Origin: Micromonospora_G sp044901685 | Lineage (GTDB): Bacteria > Actinomycetota > Actinomycetes > Mycobacteriales > Micromonosporaceae | Direction: 5' to 3' | Length of the DNA stretch: 64,000 nucleotides | Assembly (NCBI RefSeq): GCF_044901685.1 | Contig: NZ_JBJDPS010000005.1 | Coordinates: 310,001-374,000, forward strand | Shown: positions 9,894 through 18,940 of the stretch, piece by piece | How positions within the stretch are numbered: the first letter of the stretch is position 1 | How the letters are laid out: each line of letters opens with the position of its first letter | The notes under the pieces: model-generated | Seen by the model: only the letters and a program-made list of their open reading frames with translations | Told to the model about the DNA's origin: nothing | Database searches by the model: none | Program-made: the position numbers and the translations under genes

Positions 9894-11105
9894 TCAGTCG
9901 GCGATGGGCGCGGGAGTGAGCGTCCCCGACTGCGCCCTGCGGCGCAGCCAGTCCTTGAACCAGCGGGTGTCCGGCAGTCGGGCCAGCATCGGCCCGGTGA
10001 CCACCGTGATCAGGACGTAGGCCGTCGCGAGCGGGGCCAGTTGCGGTTCGATCGCCACCCCGGCCGAGGTGACGGCCAGTCCGGCGATGACGATGGAGAA
10101 CTCGCCTCGGGGCATCAGGGCGAGTCCGGTACGCCAGCGACCCGGCAGGGCGATCCCCACCCGACGGGCGGCGAGGTAGCCGGTGAGCACCTTCGTGGCC
10201 ATCGTCACCACGGCCAGCCCCAGTGCCGGGAGCAGCACCGGAGGCATGTCGGCCGGGTCCGTGGCCAGCCCGAAGAAGACGAAGAACACGGCGGCGAAGA
10301 GGTCCCGCAGCGGCGAGAGCAGTTCGGTGGCGTGGTGCGCCACCGGCCCGGACAGGGCGATGCCGACCAGGAACGCGCCGACCGCCGCCGACACCTTCAG
10401 TCCGGCCGCGAGCCCCGCCACCAGCAGGGTCAGCCCGAGTACGCCGAGCAGCAGCGCCTCCGGGTCCGACGGCGCGAACATGCGCGAGATGATGTGCCCG
10501 TACCGGATCGCCACCACCAGCACCACGACGACCGTGGCGACCGCGATGGCCAGTGCCTGGGCCCCGCCGACCAGCCCGATCCCGGCCAGCAGCGCGGTGA
10601 CCAGCGGCAGGTAGAGCGCCATCGCGAGGTCCTCGATCACCAGGATCGAGAGGATGACCGGCGTCTCCCGGTTACCGAGTCGTCCCAGGTCGGCCAGGAC
10701 CTTCGCGATCACGCCGGACGAGGAGACCCAGGTGATGCCGGCGAGCACCACGGCGGCGAGCCAGCCCCAGCCGAGCAGGAGCGCGAACGCCGCTCCCGGC
10801 AGGGCGTTGAGCAGGCCGTCGATCAGACCGGCCGGAGCGGCCGCGCGCAGGTTGCCGACGAGTTCGCTGGCGGAGTATTCGAGCCCGAGCATGACCAGCA
10901 GCAGGATCACGCCGATCTCGGCCCCGACGGCGAAGAACTCCTCGCTCGCCGAGAGCGGCAGGATGCCGCCGTGGCCGAAGGCCAGACCCGCGAGCAGGTA
11001 GAGCGGGATCGGCGAGAGCCCGATCCGGCGACTCAGCCGGCCGAGCAGGCCCAGCCCGAGTAGCAGCGCGCCGACTTCGACGAGCAGGACGGTCGTATGG
11101 TGCAT
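9894..11105 (-). CDS. CPA2-family cation:proton antiporter (KefB/KhtU-like)
   Basis: 403 residues from ATG 11105; longer upstream starts run into the preceding gene. It is a hydrophobic protein with about 12 membrane segments in the Na+/H+ exchanger fold. Features include GLEYSASELV near residue 80, the segment WVSSSGVIAKVLADLGRL, and the conserved DLAMALYLPL helix near residue 160. The short tail beyond the last helix carries no TrkA-N domain. It starts 4 nt after the stop of a TrkA-C subunit gene, which matches the two-gene KhtT-KhtU arrangement for gated K+/H+ exchange. Role in K+ efflux or pH control is inferred from that arrangement. Confidence 0.88.
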   Translation of the reverse strand: MHHTTVLLVEVGALLLGLGLLGRLSRRIGLSPIPLYLLAGLAFGHGGILPLSASEEFFAVGAEIGVILLLVMLGLEYSASELVGNLRAAAPAGLIDGLLNALPGAAFALLLGWGWLAAVVLAGITWVSSSGVIAKVLADLGRLGNRETPVILSILVIEDLAMALYLPLVTALLAGIGLVGGAQALAIAVATVVVVLVVAIRYGHIISRMFAPSDPEALLLGVLGLTLLVAGLAAGLKVSAAVGAFLVGIALSGPVAHHATELLSPLRDLFAAVFFVFFGLATDPADMPPVLLPALGLAVVTMATKVLTGYLAARRVGIALPGRWRTGLALMPRGEFSIVIAGLAVTSAGVAIEPQLAPLATAYVLITVVTGPMLARLPDTRWFKDWLRRRAQSGTLTPAPIAD

Positions 11106-11109
11106 CCGC

Positions 11110-11610
11110 TCAGCCGTCCGGATCGCCGTCGGCGAGGATCGCGGTGACGCCGTCGAGACCCTTGCGGGTACCGACCACGACCACCACATCGCCGGCTTCG
11201 AAGCGGAACGAGGGGTCGGGAGAGGCGATGACCTCGCGCTCGCGCAGCACTGCCACGATCGAGGCGCTGGTGCGGGTGCGAGCCTTGGTGTCGCCCAGTC
11301 GACGCCCGACGAACGGTGACCCCGCCGGGATCGAGATCTGCTCGGTGAGCAGGCCGGCAGCCTGCTGGCGCAGCCCGGAGAGCTGACCCAGCATCAACGA
11401 GGCGCCGAGGATGTCGGCCAGGGCCTCGGCCTCGTCGTCGTTCAACGGGATGTCCGCCGTGCAGTCGTCCGGATCGTCGCGGTCGTATAAGACCAGATCG
11501 CGGCGGCCGTTGCGGTGAGTGACCACGCCGATCCGGCGGCCGGACGTGGTCACCATGTCGTGACGCACGCCGATCCCGGGTAGGGCGGTCTGTTCTACGC
11601 GTACTCGCAC
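11110..11610 (-). CDS. Antiporter regulatory subunit with TrkA-C (RCK_C) domain (KhtT-like)
   Basis: 166 residues from GTG 11610. An N-terminal alpha/beta segment is followed by a TrkA-C domain over about residues 80-162: ISIPAGSPFVGRRLGDTKARTR, then VAVLREREVIASPDP, then FEAGDVVVVVGTRKGLDGV. Such domains bind nucleotides and gate the partner channel or antiporter. The antiporter gene follows after 4 nt. No Shine-Dalgarno precedes GTG 11610, but TACCGT ends 7 nt before it, indicating a leaderless message. That choice discards 51 residues of the longest open frame, which look non-coding and would overlap the clpB operator. Confidence 0.85.
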   Translation of the reverse strand: MRVRVEQTALPGIGVRHDMVTTSGRRIGVVTHRNGRRDLVLYDRDDPDDCTADIPLNDDEAEALADILGASLMLGQLSGLRQQAAGLLTEQISIPAGSPFVGRRLGDTKARTRTSASIVAVLREREVIASPDPSFRFEAGDVVVVVGTRKGLDGVTAILADGDPDG

Positions 11611-11617
11611 GCGGGCA

Positions 11618-11623
11618 ACGGTA
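11618..11623 (-). promoter_or_regulatory. -10 element of the antiporter operon (leaderless)
   Basis: TACCGT on the minus strand, 7 nt before GTG 11610. The same hexamer occurs 7 nt before the ATG of the kinase gene at 57565. Confidence 0.5.
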
Positions 11624-11722
11624 CCGTGCGCCCGATCACGCTGCCGAATGGGCGAGCTTGGGCAGTTCACGGGCGGTCTCGGCCGGATCGGGTGGGCCGC
11701 CGAGTGATGGAGGTCACACGTT

Positions 11723-11749
11723 AGAGTTGAGCGGAATAGACTCAACTCT
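11723..11749 (+). promoter_or_regulatory. HAIR operator (HspR site) of clpB
   Basis: AGAGTTGAG-N9-CTCAACTCT is a perfect 9-bp inverted repeat. Within it, TTGAGc-N7-ACTCAA (11727-11745) matches the HspR core CTTGAGT-N7-ACTCAAG. It lies 42 nt before the clpB start. With the dnaK site it shows that one repressor controls both chaperone units. Confidence 0.88.
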
Positions 11750-11790
11750 GGTTGTGTCGTCACCAGTGGACACGCCGATCAGGGGAGCCC

Positions 11791-14382
11791 ATGAACGCCG
11801 AACGCCTCACCACCAAGAGCCGCGAAGTCATCACCGGTGCCGTGGCCATCGCCAACCAGCGCGGGCACGCCACCGTTGAGCCGTGGCACCTGCTGTTGTC
11901 ACTGCTGGACACCGGTGGCTCGACCGCCGCCGGCCTGCTGCGCGCCGTCGGCGCCAACCCGGCCGAGATCCGCCGGGCCGCCGCCCGCGCGGTGGAGAAC
12001 CTGCCCGCCGCGCGTGGCTCCAGCGTCGCCGAGCCCAGCCTCTCCCGCGAATTCGCCAACGCCATCGGCGCGGCCGAGCAGATCGCCCGCCCGCTCGGCG
12101 ACGAATACACCTCCACCGAACACCTGCTGGCCGGGCTGGCCCGGGTGGGCGGCGTGGTGGCCCAGACGCTCAAGACCGCCGGTGCGACCGAGGAGAACCT
12201 GGTCGCCGCCTTCCCGGCCGTGCGCGGCGGTGACCGCCGGGTCACCACGGCCGACCCGGAGCAGACCTACCAGGCCCTGGAGAAGTACGGCGTCGACCTG
12301 ACCGCCAGCGCCCGCGCCGGCAAGATCGACCCGGTGATCGGCCGTGACTCGGAGATCCGCCGGGTGATCCAGGTGCTCTCCCGCCGGACCAAGAACAACC
12401 CGGTCCTGATCGGTGAGCCCGGGGTCGGCAAGACCGCCATCGTCGAGGGGCTGGCCCAGCGGATCGTCGCGGGCGACGTACCCGAGTCGCTGCGCGACAA
12501 GAAGCTGGTCTCGCTCGACCTCGGCGCCATGGTCGCCGGTGCCCAGTACCGGGGGCAGTTCGAGGAACGCCTCAAGTCGGTGCTGGAGGAGATCAAGGGC
12601 TCCGACGGCCAGGTCATCACCTTCCTGGACGAGCTGCACACCGTGGTCGGCGCCGGCAAGGGCGAGGGCTCGATGGACGCCGGCAACATGCTCAAGCCGA
12701 TGCTGGCCCGGGGTGAGCTGCGCATGGTCGGCGCCACCACACTGGACGAGTACCGCGAGCACATCGAGAAGGACCCGGCGCTGGAGCGGCGGTTCCAGCC
12801 AGTGCTGGTCGGCGAGCCGACGGTCGAGGACACCATCGGCATCCTGCGTGGGCTCAAGGAGCGCTACGAGGTGCACCACGGCGTACGGATCACCGACGCC
12901 GCGCTGGTCGCCGCGGCCTCGCTCTCCGACCGTTACATCACCGAGCGCTTCCTGCCGGACAAGGCGATCGACCTGGTCGACGAGTCCGCCTCCCGGCTCC
13001 GGATGGAGATCGACTCGCGGCCGGTCGAGGTGGACGAGATCGAGCGGGCGGTACGCCGGCTGGAGATCGAGGAGATGGCACTGGCCAAGGAGCCGGACGC
13101 CGCCTCGGCCGAGCGCCTCGAACGACTGCGCAAGGAACTGGCCGACAAGCGCGAACAGCTCACCGCGCTCAGCGACCGGTGGCGACTGGAGAAGGAGCAC
13201 ATCACCCGGCTCTCCACCGCCAAGGAGGAGCTGGAGCGGCTCGGTGGCGAGGCCGAGCGGGCCGAGCGGGACGGTGAGCTGGAGCGCGCCGCCGAGCTGC
13301 GGTACGGCCGCATCCCCACCATGCAGGGCGAGTTGGCCCGCGCCGAGGCGGAACTCGCCGTACTCCAGGCGGCCGGGGCGATGCTGAAGGAGGAGGTCGG
13401 CGCCGACGACATCGCCGCCGTGGTGGCCTCCTGGACCGGCATTCCGGCCGGCCGGCTGCTCGAGGGCGAGACGGCCAAGCTGCTGCGGATGGAGGAGTCG
13501 CTCGGCTCCCGGGTGGTCGGGCAGGCCGAGGCGGTCGCCGCCGTCTCCGACGCGGTCCGCCGGGCGCGGGCCGGTGTCGCCGACCCGGACCGCCCCACCG
13601 GCAGTTTCCTCTTCCTCGGCCCGACCGGGGTGGGCAAGACCGAGCTGGGCAAGGCGCTGGCCGAGTTCCTCTTCGACGACGAGCGGGCCATGGTACGCAT
13701 CGACATGAGCGAGTACGCCGAGAAGCACTCGGTGGCTCGCCTGGTCGGTGCCCCGCCCGGCTACGTCGGGTACGAGGAGGGCGGTCAGCTCACCGAGGCG
13801 GTGCGTCGCCGGCCGTACTCGGTGGTGTTGCTGGACGAGGTGGAGAAGGCCCACCCGGACGTCTTCGACGTACTGCTCCAGGTCCTCGACGACGGCCGGC
13901 TCACCGACGGCCAGGGCCGTACGGTCGACTTCCGCAACGCGATCCTGATCCTCACCTCCAACCTCGGCACCGGGCAGGTCACCGACCTGACCCTTTCCGA
14001 GGAGCAGCGGCGGGAGGCGGTGCTGGCGGTCGTGCGTACCCATTTCAAGCCGGAGTTCCTGAACCGGCTCGACGACATCGTCGTCTTCGCGGCCCTGACC
14101 GGCGCCGACCTCAGGTCCATCGTGGACATCCAGCTCGACCGGCTGCGCCGCCGGCTGGCCGACCGCCGGCTCGCCCTGGTCGTCGCCGACCCGGCCCGCG
14201 ACTGGCTGGCCGAGCACGGCTACGACCCGATCTACGGTGCCCGCCCGCTGCGTCGACTGGTGCAGTCGGCGATCGGGGACCGGCTGGCTCGGGCGCTGCT
14301 CGCCGGTGAGATCCGGGACGGCGACATGGTCCGGGTCGACCTGGCCGAGAGCAAGGACGCGCTGGCGGTTTCCGCCGGCTGA
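11791..14382 (+). CDS. clpB: ATP-dependent disaggregase ClpB
   Basis: 863 residues. Clp N-domain at about 1-145. First AAA+ module with Walker A GEPGVGKT near residue 210 and Walker B ITFLDELHT. A long coiled-coil middle domain spans about 400-520. Second AAA+ module has Walker A GPTGVGKT and the GYVGYEEGG loop. The hexamer pulls proteins out of aggregates together with DnaK/DnaJ/GrpE. The M domain separates it from ClpA/ClpC. ATG 11791 is preferred over the upstream TTG at 11752 because AGGGGAG lies 4-10 nt before it. Divergent from the antiporter operon; controlled by the HAIR site upstream. Confidence 0.97.
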   Translation: MNAERLTTKSREVITGAVAIANQRGHATVEPWHLLLSLLDTGGSTAAGLLRAVGANPAEIRRAAARAVENLPAARGSSVAEPSLSREFANAIGAAEQIARPLGDEYTSTEHLLAGLARVGGVVAQTLKTAGATEENLVAAFPAVRGGDRRVTTADPEQTYQALEKYGVDLTASARAGKIDPVIGRDSEIRRVIQVLSRRTKNNPVLIGEPGVGKTAIVEGLAQRIVAGDVPESLRDKKLVSLDLGAMVAGAQYRGQFEERLKSVLEEIKGSDGQVITFLDELHTVVGAGKGEGSMDAGNMLKPMLARGELRMVGATTLDEYREHIEKDPALERRFQPVLVGEPTVEDTIGILRGLKERYEVHHGVRITDAALVAAASLSDRYITERFLPDKAIDLVDESASRLRMEIDSRPVEVDEIERAVRRLEIEEMALAKEPDAASAERLERLRKELADKREQLTALSDRWRLEKEHITRLSTAKEELERLGGEAERAERDGELERAAELRYGRIPTMQGELARAEAELAVLQAAGAMLKEEVGADDIAAVVASWTGIPAGRLLEGETAKLLRMEESLGSRVVGQAEAVAAVSDAVRRARAGVADPDRPTGSFLFLGPTGVGKTELGKALAEFLFDDERAMVRIDMSEYAEKHSVARLVGAPPGYVGYEEGGQLTEAVRRRPYSVVLLDEVEKAHPDVFDVLLQVLDDGRLTDGQGRTVDFRNAILILTSNLGTGQVTDLTLSEEQRREAVLAVVRTHFKPEFLNRLDDIVVFAALTGADLRSIVDIQLDRLRRRLADRRLALVVADPARDWLAEHGYDPIYGARPLRRLVQSAIGDRLARALLAGEIRDGDMVRVDLAESKDALAVSAG

Positions 14383-14386
14383 TCGG

Positions 14387-14445
14387 CCCGGATCCCGGTG
14401 GTGGGCGGCCGTTGGACGGACGGTACGCAACCACCGGGATCCGGG
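14387..14445 (+). terminator. Terminator after clpB
   Basis: A perfect 16-bp stem (14387-14402 with 14430-14445; arm CCCGGATCCCGGTGGT) encloses a 27-nt loop, beginning 4 nt after the clpB stop. Confidence 0.75.
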
Positions 14446-14478
14446 TTCGGCCCGGCCCTTCTGGGGCACAATCGGAAC

Positions 14479-14868
14479 ATGGCCGAATCCACCGGACCGA
14501 AAGCCGGACCGAAAGACGGCATCGCCGAGGCGGTCCGCGAACTCCGGGCCGCCGACGTGGTGGCCTTCGGTGGCGTGGGCATCGCCGGGCAGGTGCTGCC
14601 GCCCACGGAGGCGTACCAGGTGTTGGAGTTGGCGCTGCCCAGCAGGTTGGACGAGGTACGTCCACAGATCTCGTGGCTGCTCGACCACGGCTCGGCCGCC
14701 GCCAAGGTGTACGCGGCGACCCTGCTCACCCGCTTCGACCCGGCCGCCGCCCGGGCGGCCTGGGAGTCGCTGACCGGCGACTCGGCCGAGTTCACCACCT
14801 ACACCGGCTGCCTCATGGACCGCACGACCCTGGGCGAGTACGCCACCGCACAGCTCGACCAAGCCTGA
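14479..14868 (+). CDS. Hypothetical protein
   Basis: 129 residues from ATG 14479. No Shine-Dalgarno; CACAAT ends 6 nt upstream, so the message may be leaderless. Soluble and mostly helical, with repeated amphipathic segments (YQVLELALPS, ISWLLDHGSAAAKVYAATLLTRFDPAAARAA) that recall HEAT-like repeats. I recognise no named family. It lies between the clpB terminator and a membrane protein gene. Confidence 0.7.
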   Translation: MAESTGPKAGPKDGIAEAVRELRAADVVAFGGVGIAGQVLPPTEAYQVLELALPSRLDEVRPQISWLLDHGSAAAKVYAATLLTRFDPAAARAAWESLTGDSAEFTTYTGCLMDRTTLGEYATAQLDQA

Positions 14869-14938
14869 TCCGTACGGCGTCGCCGGTCGGCCGGTTGTGC
14901 ACTGTCGCCGATCGGCCTTGATCGCTAGCGTCACGGCG

Positions 14939-15829
14939 GTGAGCTACCCCTCGCCGTACCCGGGCCCCCTTCTGCCGCCCGGTCCCCAGCGGATCGTCTG
15001 GCCCGGTCCGGGAACGCCGCCGTCCACGTTGGCACGACCCGTGGTGGTGACCGTGGCCGGATGGCTCTTCGCGGTCGTGATCGTGGGGCTGCTGGCCGGG
15101 ATCCTGTTCACCGTGGCCTACTCGGTCCAGCACGACGCGCTGATCGACCGGACGGCCGCGGTGACCGACCCCGAGCCGTACGAGGTTAGCGACGAGCGGG
15201 GCGCCAACATCGTCGGGGCGATGGTCGTCGCGGTTCCGGCGGCGGTGCTGATGGTCTGGCTGGCGATCTGCGTGCCGTTGCTGCTTCGGGGACGGAACGC
15301 GGCCCGGATTCTCGCTCTCGTCCCGGTGGGTCTGACGCTGCTCTGCTGCGCCGGTCCGGCGTCGGCGATCTCCGTCGTACCGCTGGTCCTGCTCGGCGCG
15401 GCCCCGTTCGACGAGCCGCTGCCCGACTCCGACCCCGTGCCCGACTCCGACCCGGTGCCGGACTCCGACCCGTACGCCGAGCCGGAGTTCCCGGTCGACC
15501 CTGGTTACCAGGAATCGGAGTTCTTCGAGCGGCTCTACACCGACGCCGATCCGTTCTGGGACGCCGTCTCGGTCGGTACCCCGCTGCTGTTCTTCTTTGT
15601 CGCCGCACTGGCCATCGGTGCGGGGGTGCTGCTACTGACGCCTCCGGCGAACCGTTACTTCAATCCGCGCCCCTATCCGCCGCTGTACTGGCCCGGCTAC
15701 GGATGGCCACCCGGGCCGCAACCCGCTCCCGACTTCCCGCCCGTCGCCTTTCCGCCCGCCGGCTTCCCGCCCGCCGGTTCTCCGCCGGGTGGGACTTCGT
15801 CGGTGGCGCCGCCCGGGCCGGGCGAGTGA
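14939..15829 (+). CDS. Pro-rich membrane protein, unknown function
   Basis: 296 residues from GTG 14939. TAGCGT at 14926-14931 ends 7 nt before it, so it is probably leaderless. Four predicted membrane segments: VVVTVAGWLFAVVIVGLLAG, VGAMVVAVPAAVLMVWLAI, ILALVPVGLTLLCC and LLFFFVAALAIGAGVLL. An extracytoplasmic acidic loop carries three copies of DSDPVP-type repeats, and the C-terminus is Pro-rich (PPAGFPPAGSPPGG). The layout resembles the proteins at 20674 and 21684: Pro-rich termini, four helices and RGxNxARI-type motifs after the second helix. All three may be one paralogous family. Confidence 0.7.
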   Translation: MSYPSPYPGPLLPPGPQRIVWPGPGTPPSTLARPVVVTVAGWLFAVVIVGLLAGILFTVAYSVQHDALIDRTAAVTDPEPYEVSDERGANIVGAMVVAVPAAVLMVWLAICVPLLLRGRNAARILALVPVGLTLLCCAGPASAISVVPLVLLGAAPFDEPLPDSDPVPDSDPVPDSDPYAEPEFPVDPGYQESEFFERLYTDADPFWDAVSVGTPLLFFFVAALAIGAGVLLLTPPANRYFNPRPYPPLYWPGYGWPPGPQPAPDFPPVAFPPAGFPPAGSPPGGTSSVAPPGPGE

Positions 15830-15926
15830 TACGGGTGTTACCGCAGCCTGCGGTGGCGAGCGGATCATGCCGCGTGCGTGGGCTTGTTACCGTCGGCGCC
15901 CGAGTGCGGTCGAGAGGAGCGAATCC

Positions 15927-16601
15927 GTGAACGGGGCGACGGCGTACCTGGTGGCCGTGATCGGCTGCCTGGTCGCGGTGGCGGGCGTGGTGGTGGCGGT
16001 GCTCGCCCTGCGCGCCAGACGGAAGCAGGCCGACCGGGCCACCCGGACCGCCGACCGCGACCCGTTCCGGGTGGTCGACGACGACGCCGACGCGCTCCGC
16101 GGTGACCCGCGCAAGCTGCGGCCGGGTGACCTGGTCGAGATCCGGAACACCTCGTACGGCGTACGCGGCAGCCTGCGGTTCACCGAGGGCGGCTGGAGTT
16201 GGAGCGAACACCTGCTCGACGACGCGCACGGGGCGAGGCTCTGGCTCTCGGTCGAGGAGGACCCCGACCTGGAACTGGTGCTCTGGACCGACCTGCCCTG
16301 CCCGGACGTGGCCATCGAACCGGGCGCGGCGCGGGTCGAGTTCGACGGCCGCCACTACGACCGGGACGAGTCCGGTCGGGCCGGCTGGACCGGCGCCGGC
16401 AGCACCGGTCTGGACCCGACCGGCACCATGCGCTACCACGACTATCTCGGCGACGGCGGGGCCCGGCTCTCGTTCAGCGCGTACGGCGACAGCGCCGACT
16501 GGGAGGTGTCCCGGGGCGAGCGGCTGTCCCGGGCCGAGGTGCTGGTCTACCGGCAGCCGCCGGAGGATCCGGACCGGGACCGGGCCGGACGGGCCGGTTG
16601 A
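15927..16601 (+). CDS. DUF4178 domain protein with N-terminal membrane anchor
   Basis: 224 residues from GTG 15927, with GAGAGGAG 7 nt upstream. One membrane helix at about 5-30 (TAYLVAVIGCLVAVAGVVVAVLAL) and a basic stop-transfer. A DUF4178 domain follows: LRPGDLVEIRNTSYGVRGSLRF, then WSWSEHLLDDAHGARLWLSVEEDPDLELVLW. The domain is predicted beta-rich and faces the cytoplasm if the N-terminus is outside. First gene of a six-gene operon that ends with a spermidine synthase homologue. Biochemical function of DUF4178 is unknown to me. Confidence 0.82.
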   Translation: MNGATAYLVAVIGCLVAVAGVVVAVLALRARRKQADRATRTADRDPFRVVDDDADALRGDPRKLRPGDLVEIRNTSYGVRGSLRFTEGGWSWSEHLLDDAHGARLWLSVEEDPDLELVLWTDLPCPDVAIEPGAARVEFDGRHYDRDESGRAGWTGAGSTGLDPTGTMRYHDYLGDGGARLSFSAYGDSADWEVSRGERLSRAEVLVYRQPPEDPDRDRAGRAG

Positions 16602-16602
16602 C

Positions 16603-17193
16603 ATGCTCGTCACCCTGGACACCCCGTACGCGGACACCACCGCCGCCGAGCTGAGCCTGGCGCTCGGCGCGCCGGAACTGCCCGCGCTGCACGTACTCGA
16701 ACTGGCCCATCCGGACCATTCCGGCGTACGGCTGCTGCTGCGCCTGCTCGGCGCCTCGCACCAGGTCGTGCTCGGTCGCGCGACCGTCGCCGACCGGCAC
16801 CCGCCGGCAGCCGAACTCGTCGAGACCGTCGCCTGCCTGCCCGGTCGACGTCCCGAGTTGCCGTCGGAGCTGGTCGATCCGGCGACCGGTTACCGGTTCA
16901 CCGCCCGGGTGCTGCGGTTGGACCCGGCGACGATGGCCACCCGGACGGCGGGTCTGCGGCGGGAACTGGCCGGCGACCCGTACGCCCTGATCGGTGTTTT
17001 TCCCGGCGGCCCCGACGCGATCACCGCGTTACGGCTGGACCGGCGCGACGACCCGGCCAGCCCGGTCGACGGTCGCGACGAGGTTCGCCCCGGTGGCACG
17101 AATGAGACCGGCGCGATCGGCTGGCGGACCTGGCACGCCTATCCACAGAGCGGCGAACTGGTCGAGACCGAGACGGTGGTGAGCGGGCCGTGA
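16603..17193 (+). CDS. DUF2617 family protein
   Basis: 196 residues from ATG 16603, one base after the stop of the DUF4178 gene. Soluble, no signal. Family-like segments are the N-terminal MLVTLDTPYADT, LELAHPDHSGVRLLLRLLGASHQV, and a C-terminal part ending GWRTWHAYPQSGELVETET. The last phrase is characteristic of this family's end. Function unknown. Its stop overlaps the next start in GTGA (17190-17193), implying coupled translation. Confidence 0.82.
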   Translation: MLVTLDTPYADTTAAELSLALGAPELPALHVLELAHPDHSGVRLLLRLLGASHQVVLGRATVADRHPPAAELVETVACLPGRRPELPSELVDPATGYRFTARVLRLDPATMATRTAGLRRELAGDPYALIGVFPGGPDAITALRLDRRDDPASPVDGRDEVRPGGTNETGAIGWRTWHAYPQSGELVETETVVSGP

Positions 17194-17615
17194 CGTACCG
17201 CAGGTGGTTTCTTGTCGGGACGGCATTCGCCGTGCTGGGCGCCGTGTTGGCGGGATTCGCCATCTTCTACGGCAGCTTCTCGCCGCGCGGGTACGTGGAG
17301 AACCACTACGCCCGCACGGCTGCCCGGGACATCGGCTCCGAGGCGACCGCGTACCGCTCGGACAAGGTGCCGAGCGAGGTGGCCGAGGAGGTCACCGGTG
17401 CCTGGCGCCCGGCCGACCAGTACGTCGACGGCAGTGGGGTGTACCTCCGCTACGACGACGACGCGGTGGTGATCCTGCCGCTCGCCGGTGGCTCGCTGAT
17501 CCTGCTCGAAGGGCTGCGGACCGCCTACCCGCGCTATTCGAGCACGGTCGGCAACGCCTGGGGCTGGGGGCGGGGCGTGACCGTACGCGGCGGCGGTCCC
17601 GGTGCCGGCAAGTAG
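17190..17615 (+). CDS. DUF4247 family membrane-anchored protein
   Basis: 141 residues. N-terminal helix (FLVGTAFAVLGAVLAGFAIFYG) then an exported domain with ENHYARTAARDIGSEATAYRSDKVPSEVAEEV and RYDDDAVVILPLAGGSLILLE. The tail is Gly-rich (WGWGRGVTVRGGGPGAG). Such an anchored extracytoplasmic domain fits DUF4247 proteins that accompany DUF2617 and DUF350. Start overlaps the preceding stop by 4 bp. Role unknown. Confidence 0.8.
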   Translation: MTYRRWFLVGTAFAVLGAVLAGFAIFYGSFSPRGYVENHYARTAARDIGSEATAYRSDKVPSEVAEEVTGAWRPADQYVDGSGVYLRYDDDAVVILPLAGGSLILLEGLRTAYPRYSSTVGNAWGWGRGVTVRGGGPGAGK

Positions 17616-17648
17616 CGGTCGATCCCTCCACACCCCCTCGGGAGCCTC

Positions 17649-18074
17649 ATGTTGACCACCCTCGCCACCGATCTGTTGGCCACCCTCGCGTACGCCGTGG
17701 TCGGCGTAGTGCTGATGGGCATCGGTTACGCCCTGGTCGACATGGCCACGCCCGGCCGGCTGCACGAGCTGATCTGGGCCGACCGGAACCGCAACGCGGC
17801 GCTGCTGCTCACCTCGAACCTGGCCGGGGTCGGCATCATCGTGACCACCGCGATCGTGGTCAGCGACGACGACCTCGTCGCCGGGCTGGTCGGCAGCGCC
17901 GCGTACGGGTTGCTCGGGCTGGTCGTCATGGCCGGCGCGTTCCTCCTGCTCGACCTGGCCACCCCGGGCCGGCTCGGTGAGATCCTGGTCGACCCGGAAC
18001 CGCACCCGGCGGTCTGGGTCTCCGCGGTCGTACACCTCGCCACCGGCGCCGTGATCGCCGCCGCGATGAGCTGA
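17649..18074 (+). CDS. DUF350 family membrane protein
   Basis: 141 residues, almost entirely membrane-embedded. Four helices are arranged as two similar halves: first half ...VVGVVLMGIGYALVDMATPGRLHELI, second half ...LLGLVVMAGAFLLLDLATPGRLGEIL. The internal repeat of (D)xATPGRL is visible and is typical of DUF350. Starts 33 nt after DUF4247, and its TGA shares an A with the next ATG. Members have been proposed as small channels or carriers, but this is not established. Confidence 0.85.
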   Translation: MLTTLATDLLATLAYAVVGVVLMGIGYALVDMATPGRLHELIWADRNRNAALLLTSNLAGVGIIVTTAIVVSDDDLVAGLVGSAAYGLLGLVVMAGAFLLLDLATPGRLGEILVDPEPHPAVWVSAVVHLATGAVIAAAMS

Positions 18075-18940
18075 TGGCGACGGAGTCGGGGCCGGGCCGC
18101 GATCCCGGTACGCCGCCCGCGGAACCGGACGCGCAGGCGTCGAACCGGACGACGAGGCGGGCCGCCAAGGGCCGTAGGGCGCGGGACAGGGAGACGGCCC
18201 GACGGGTCAGGACCGTTGCCATCTGGGTCGGCGTCGCGGTGGTCGTGGCCACCGCCTTCACCCTCATCGCTCTCGGCGAGGAGCCGGACGACGACGGTAC
18301 GCAGGTACCACCGCCGACCGCGTCCGAGCTCGCGGACACCGTGCAGCTTCTCGGCGACGCGTACCGGGCCCAGGGCATCTGTTACGGCTGGCGGCTCGAC
18401 GGCGGCCGGACATCGAGGCTGAGCGTCGGTTCGAATCTCGGCGACGGGGTGGAGGTGGAGGACGACCCGCGCTGCGAGCGCTGGGTGAAGATCGCGGCCG
18501 TGGTGACGTACACCTCGGAGAGCAGCGAGAGCAGTGACCTCGCGTCGTACGAGGTGACCAGCTCGGACGACCTCGCCGGGATCGACTACGAAACCGGGCT
18601 GAAGCGGCTCGACCTGCCCACCGACGCCTTCGTGGACGACCCCGGCTGGGCGGTCTGTCGGGCCGCCGTCTTCCTGCCACTGCTGGTGGCGGAGTCGGGG
18701 GCGGCGCCGGCCGCACCGACGAAGACGGTGCCGCCCGGGTCGGCACAGCCGGTGCCGGCCGCGCTGCCCGACTCCGGCGGCGACTTCTGGCGGGACCGCT
18801 GGGCCTACCTGGTCGGTGCCGGTGGCCTTTTCCTGATCACCGCGCTGCTGCTGACGGTCGGCTGGTTCGAGCGTCGGCACCAGCTTCCACCGCCCGGCGC
18901 CGCAGCCCGCGCTCGCCGGCCACCGGCGTCACGGCGATGA
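18074..18940 (+). CDS. Membrane protein of unknown family in spermidine-synthase operon
   Basis: 288 residues. Basic N-terminus (about 1-45), a first helix TVAIWVGVAVVVATAFTLIAL, an extracytoplasmic domain of ~165 residues with several Cys (RAQGICYGWRL, DPRCERWVKI, WAVCRAAVF), a Pro/Ala linker, and a second helix YLVGAGGLFLITALLLTVGW. The Cys could form a disulfide outside the cell. It begins within the DUF350 stop codon and ends overlapping the speE-like start (ATGA), so it is a genuine member of the operon. I recognise no family. Confidence 0.78.
   Translation: MATESGPGRDPGTPPAEPDAQASNRTTRRAAKGRRARDRETARRVRTVAIWVGVAVVVATAFTLIALGEEPDDDGTQVPPPTASELADTVQLLGDAYRAQGICYGWRLDGGRTSRLSVGSNLGDGVEVEDDPRCERWVKIAAVVTYTSESSESSDLASYEVTSSDDLAGIDYETGLKRLDLPTDAFVDDPGWAVCRAAVFLPLLVAESGAAPAAPTKTVPPGSAQPVPAALPDSGGDFWRDRWAYLVGAGGLFLITALLLTVGWFERRHQLPPPGAAARARRPPASRR

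Noticed and set aside
11899..14934. Very long minus-strand open frame (1011 codons) opposite clpB
   Set aside because: Product is low-complexity with no family features; it is the antisense shadow of a high-GC gene, and clpB on the plus strand is certain.
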